Below, piece by piece: positions 58,806 through 64,000 of a stretch of 64,000 nt of DNA. The stretch spans positions 25,602,745-25,666,744 of the forward strand of contig OY848917.1 of NCBI GenBank assembly GCA_963693285.1, read 5' to 3'. The notes under the pieces are model-generated. The model did no database searches. It worked only from the letters and a program-made list of their open reading frames with translations, and was not told where the DNA came from. The translations under genes were made by a program, and so were the position numbers. Within the stretch, counting starts at the first letter, position 1, and each line of letters starts with the position of its first letter. Origin of the DNA: Xestospongia muta. Its lineage: Eukaryota > Porifera > Demospongiae > Haplosclerida > Petrosiidae.

Positions 58806-58894
58806 GGATGACGAGAGTTCTAATTATATGAACAGATGTTCTGTTATAACAATGATTCTATTAAAACGAGAATCAGATATTGTCTTTTGCGATT

Positions 58895-59129
58895 TTAGGC
58901 AGCTATAAAGCCACCGTGGTTCCGAAAAGAACCTTTAACAACGAAGGAACACTGGGAATGCTTTCTCTTTCCATAGCCTCTTGATGCTGGCACATGAAAC
59001 TCCCGTGGTATCAGCGGTTCGTTTAAGAGGTCCTTGAGTCCGTTGACACCTGTTGCGATCCTCGAAATAGTCATAGGCATTCGCAACAACCTCCTTTGTT
59101 TGTGACTTCAGTCTCTTTCCTTTTTTCAT
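58895..59129 (-). pseudogene. DNA-transposon-like HTH remnant
   Basis: Peptide MKKGKRLKSQTKEVVANAYD followed by TADTTGVSCASIKRLWKEK resembles the N-terminal helix-turn-helix of DDE-type transposon proteins found in cnidarians and sponges (family assignment by recollection, tentative). The frame continues in another register; no catalytic domain seen. Confidence 0.4.
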
Positions 59130-60236
59130 CTTCACGAGCACGAGAGAAACGTGGTTTGTTCGCATGACATTCACATTAACAAGTAATGACAATATTAAAA
59201 TATACTTTAGCGGTAAGTGCATATAGTAGGTGAGAAAATACCTCACCTTACATCCATGCATAATATACGTTTTTTATTGAAGGGCTCAAGTCAACTTGGA
59301 CAGAGTATAGTACTACTGCACTATAATGACTTAAAGAATGGATTCAAGTATAATTGTACTGATGTGTGATTGTCACCTTGACTCATCCAATTAGTGCCTG
59401 AGGTTGAGTGACAATTAACAATTTTTGCCAAAACAACTATTTGATGTTGATAGTCTCCATACCATAAAGCATGACATAGGACACCTTGGAGATTTCCTAA
59501 AAACTATTATACAGTCTCCTGATTCTGTTATTGAGTTATATATATAATTCCTTCAGGTAATGTGAACCTCATTGGATTTTTACTTTCTTGTTGCATCAAA
59601 GTTGTGCCACTCCTGAGATAATGTTTTACTTTAAACTTGACCAGAATATTGTGAAGCAGTTTATCTTTCTTGTATGTATATTCAAAATGCTACTATATTC
59701 ATACTCATTAACCTCACTATAACTAAAGTAATTAATTAACTACGACAGTGTTCCTATTACTTTAGAGGAAAATGGAATAGCCATCTAATAAAGTTTCGTC
59801 TAATTAATCAACTTACAGATTACAAATATCTGCTTCCATTTTTGAGATAATTTAAGTGCACATTAAGTTGCACCTTCATATAAATAGCCTGGGGTTTCCC
59901 TGTATAACTTTTAGTATTGTTTCAGCCCAAACAGAGCTTCAACTGTATATGAAAATGTTTGTCCTCTGCTATTACACTTAGGTCATTACAATGATTTATA
60001 TTTAGATCAGTCTTGAAATGTTTGGTCTGGGCAACCAAGTACATGTAGAGGTAAATTAAGTATAGTGTCACTTATCCTTCATCAACTGATATTATTGCTA
60101 TAGCAACTCAAATACATTCTCTATCTCAAAATGCATTAACCACTGTCAAGTCAGTTTCTGTTTGTATTATATATCCATTGATTTTTTTATGCACCTAGTG
60201 TCTCAGTTAAAATCGAGTACTCTTCTTTCAAACACA

Positions 60237-61469
60237 TTCTTAACCTTTTAAATGGATTAAAACAGTTGCAGAATGATTTTTCTCTTAAAATTTTATTTAG
60301 AGATTTACATATATTTTATATTTTAAGATGTGGTAATTATTAATGTGTTATAATATCCTTCTTGGTAAACCAATGAAAATAATCCTTAGAACCAACTTAC
60401 TGCTCGTTATTAATAGTTACAGAGACAATAATATCAATGTGACTTTATAGCTATATTTAGTATTGACAATTATCAATGTAACAGTTACTAACAAGACACA
60501 CTACTAATGTAGTAAGTAGTAGTTGTTTAACTATGTCCAATATGACAAACCATTAACAGTCTTCCTAATTATTACTGAAGTGCTAAGCAAAAATTAGAAT
60601 TGTTATATAGTATTTATATTACATTGAACTTGTTATGTCTTTTAAAGTAATTAAACACATTCTTTGTGTAATAATTAGTTTATAATTACATGAACATTTT
60701 ATACATATACTGGATAATATAACATATAGTATTACTGCTTAGTATGAGACTATTGTCTTTATCTTTTTGATCTAGATATAGTTACATAGGAAAACTACAT
60801 GACATATAATAGTTAAAGCTCTCATTTAGCCAGATTTAATCTATACTATTGAGCTCTACAGCACTAATTTGCACACAATGCATAAGTAAAATTATGAGCT
60901 TGTTAGCTCTAGTGGTTTAGAGTGCTTTAAGATCAAATAAGTCTCTTAGACTACAATAATAATGATGTTAGAAATGTCTAAAAAGAGCTTGAAATAATGT
61001 ATACACCGGCAATGTGAAGATATAGTATATCAAATAGCCAGAAGCATAGTAATTACACTGACCAGTTTGCAGTTATGTTATTGAATACACAGTTAATGAG
61101 ACAATCATTCACTCTACTTCATTCAAAATAGTGATTTTGGGATGGAAATTTGCTATCAACAGTAATTGATGTTGCAAGATAAGTTACAATGTGTACCGTA
61201 TTAATAATTATGATAACATAATATATGGAACACATAAAATAAAGTGAGTAACCTAACTGTTTAAATGCTACACTGTCAGCATTGCTTTCCAGAAAAGAGC
61301 AGTCACTGCACACTACTAAAGTCCACATTCCTCCAATGCAGATCTGTATTGAAACAAAGTAATAGTCACTCCTATGAACCAGCTGTGCAAGGGTCTATTT
61401 TAGAATATAAATATGACAAAACAATTAAATGCCTGTTTATTTAAAAATATTCCATTCTTTATGACATCT

Positions 61470-61517
<48 letters not shown>

Positions 61518-64000
61518 TGTTGACAATTTAGTTTTACCTTTGATTAAAAAAATCAGGTGTATGAAGTAAGAAAGTTTATATGAAGATAGACATGTACTAA
61601 ATTAATGCCTTTGATGATGGTTAATATGTAATTAACTGTTTCATCTACCTATATAAACTACACTTGTTAATATCACTTTAATTGATTCTATTTTCTACAA
61701 GAGAAAGAAGAACATCCCTCTTTGGAACTCTCCCATCTATTATTATCTTAATTCTTTCTCTACTTTTAAATCAGCACTACTAACAATATTTCGTAATCAT
61801 TAAATAGTCATTTATTCTCTTATACTCTTTTATTTATCATTCACCACAAATTTGTTTAATTTACTACTCATTTGTTTGCTTTTTGACTTTGCTATTGAGC
61901 ATCTCATTGTCTTAAACATATACATACATACATACACACATACATAAATGGTATCCAAATGTTGACAGTTTATTTTGTGTGTGTTAATGTTTTTAATAAG
62001 ATAACTTGCTAAGTCAGCTAAGAATTGCAGAAAGAACAATGACTTTTAATCAAAATGTTGTTGTTTGTTTCTATGAAAAACAATTGAGTAGTACTTAATG
62101 GAACACCTATCTTTTTACAGATTTTACACACACACACAATGTATTTATGAAATGTTTAGTTTATAAATTATTTGGATATGTAAGTCACCTAGTTGCTAGT
62201 CATTTTAATATTGGTACTCCTTTGACCTATATTTAAATAAATTCATTGCATGTATTTCATGTGAAAGAGTACACCTGACTCTTATCATATGGTATCTTAG
62301 CGGAATTTAATTAGTACCTATTTGGAACTGAACTGAGATATTTCATCCATTGCTATGAATGTAGTCAGATATATAGAATTATAATGGCCAAAAACATATT
62401 ATATGTATTGATGTTCTCAAAGCTTAAACAGAGCAACAATGAAATTTGATGTGCATATGACAATTTGAGTTATATGACCTTTATCATACATGTATTTATA
62501 AGTTCATTTCTCTTTATGATTTGGTCTGTACTAACAGGTCACACTGTTTGGTTAACCAAGGATAATGTATTAATGGTATATAACTAAATGGTTTTATGTT
62601 ATATACTTTGCACCATCTGTTTGTTCAACTGTTTATAAAAACAAATAGAAATCCTTATTTAGCATTTTTATTTTAATATCATACTTGTTAATCTACCTGT
62701 TGCTAAGTTTTTTTGGGGTTTCACTAATTTAATATACATGTATCACACCATAAGGGTCTAAATTTTCGAGGTGGATTTAATTTTGTTGTATTCGTTGGTT
62801 GTTGATTGTTTTGTGACGAAATTTAACTTTTATTCCAACCACACATAATCACATGATCTCAATAACAGCGTATAAACATGTGGATTTCAAGAATATTATT
62901 TAGTCAGCTACTTAATGGCCCTTTTCAAGTATCTACAAACTATTGACAACTTTTCCAGTTCATACAGACCATTGCCATCGTTCCAACCAAAATTATCGTT
63001 TTCATATATATATATGGTACCCTCCAACCATGGTACGGAAGCCGAAGGCGGACATCCAATTCCAATTCTACTTTCCATCGATCAATAAAGTGAAGCGAGC
63101 ACCGCGAGCTGTCTCTTAGGATGGAGCGAAGCAACATGTTCCAGTTAGGGTGGGGCTTTAGGATTTTAGTTGTTAAATATTCCATCGACGGATATAAAAT
63201 ATAATTTGAATTGGAATATTTTTGGAAAACTACTAAGTAAAATTGGATAATTTCGGAAAACTTCAAAGCAGAGTATACGAAATTCGAAGTAGAATTGGAT
63301 GTCTGCCTTCCGCTTTTGTACCATGGATTCATAGGAATTGCTAGTCATAGTTCCCAACAATCACACTTGTGTTCACAACAATTGTCTGATAACACATCCC
63401 ATTAATAAATACTTCTCACCACTAAACACTAAATTTAATATCCATGAAATTTAAGTAATAAAGCAACACTTAAAAACACAAAATTTAAACCTATGAAAAC
63501 TAGTACCCTTATGTTATGTAAATGTATATTTTATATACAGAAACTGCTGGCATTGTGAATTCTATGATTTAATTTGAATCATGTCTACAAATCATATAAA
63601 CCAATAATTCATAACATAAGATAAATATGTATGTTCTATAAAGTATAAGTAACAATATAATACTAAAAAATATGAGCCTCAATATCAAAAAAGAATTAAT
63701 GCAGGTATTATATGGATGACCATATATTTTATTTGAAAATAAGTGGGCATTGAATTTGAAACAACTAATGACCTATGATCTAATTGTTATATAGTGCTGT
63801 CACTAAAATAATTTTTTATTCACCTCAACATTCGAGTAAACAAAAGGGTACATTGACCTACTAAATATTGTTTCTTCTAAAGTAATGTATTATAGCTTTG
63901 TTTAATGCAGTGTATGCACTTCATGGTGGTCCTTAAGTTGTGTACATTTCTATACCTGTAAAATTAGTGTCTTAACACTCACAATATACTATGAATGCAT
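60237..64000 (-). repeat. Right arm of large inverted repeat (cut by window end)
   Basis: Reverse-complement partner of 53883-57826. Right-only sequence: about 61779-62038 and the 286-bp element at 63034-63319. (TA)n run at 61471-61514, longer than in the left arm. Confidence 0.93.
63034..63319. mobile_element. MITE-like insertion in the right arm
   Basis: 286 bp with terminal inverted repeats (ends TACGGAAGCCGAAGGCGGAC and ACAAAAGCGGAAGGCAGAC on opposite strands, then the shared CATCCAATTC), flanked by the 7-bp direct repeat ACCATGG at 63027-63033 and 63320-63326. The left arm keeps the empty site near 54560. No coding capacity; the superfamily is unknown. Confidence 0.75.

Larger units (their letters stand above)
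57827..60236. other. Spacer of the inverted repeat
   Basis: 2.4 kb not repeated in the arms. Holds a LINE fragment and a DNA-transposon remnant; 59270-60236 shows nothing recognisable. Confidence 0.7.

Overview
This window looks like nuclear DNA of an early-branching animal, most likely a sponge. That placement is an inference from four things: AT-rich sequence, short introns (often 50-350 bp) with GT/AG borders, domains typical of animal extracellular proteins, and retroelement debris. All convincing coding sequence is on the minus strand, so genes are read from high to low coordinates.

The main locus (about 43213 down to 1, and past the window edge) reads as one giant modular secreted protein. 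It starts with a signal peptide, an inhibitor-I9 propeptide and a complete S8 subtilase (Asp, His, Asn and Ser all present). The last subtilase exon ends in phase 1 and can splice straight into a NIDO (nidogen-like) module. After that come seven NIDO modules, ten intact somatomedin-B (SMB) exons, more than fifty short Ser/Thr/Pro-rich mucin-like exons (mostly 117, 120 or 123 bp) and four Gly-Ser mini-exons. Every module enters and leaves in phase 1, so modules can be duplicated, lost or skipped without breaking the frame. If all exons are used, the in-window part would be roughly 4,500-5,000 residues (rough count). No stop exon was found, so the 3' end lies outside.

Region by region: 41794-43213 is the protease; 24109-41075 is an older, diverged run of NIDO, linker and SMB modules; 19134-22312 is a dense linker array; about 38-21175 is three near-identical tandem copies of a 6.84-7.46 kb unit (each NIDO, linkers, two SMB exons, a Gly-Ser mini-exon and a decayed SMB exon). 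The copy junctions can be read directly. 46.4-52.2 kb, upstream of the protease, is a second NIDO-SMB-NIDO segment duplicated from 36.8-41.15 kb. It lacks the protease, carries three frame breaks and has a solo-LTR-like insertion inside an exon, so it is probably a pseudogene. Between the two loci, 44.8-45.8 kb holds a decayed Ty3/gypsy gag.

From 53.9 kb to the window end is a large inverted repeat: arms of about 3.8-3.9 kb around a 2.4 kb spacer that holds a LINE reverse-transcriptase fragment and a DNA-transposon remnant. One arm carries a MITE-like insertion with target-site duplication. No convincing gene was found in this part.

Together the parts suggest a secreted or matrix-bound adhesive/mucin-like protein with an N-terminal protease, whose repeat region is expanding by tandem duplication and unequal exchange. 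The one-gene model rests on splice phase and continuity only; transcript data would decide it.
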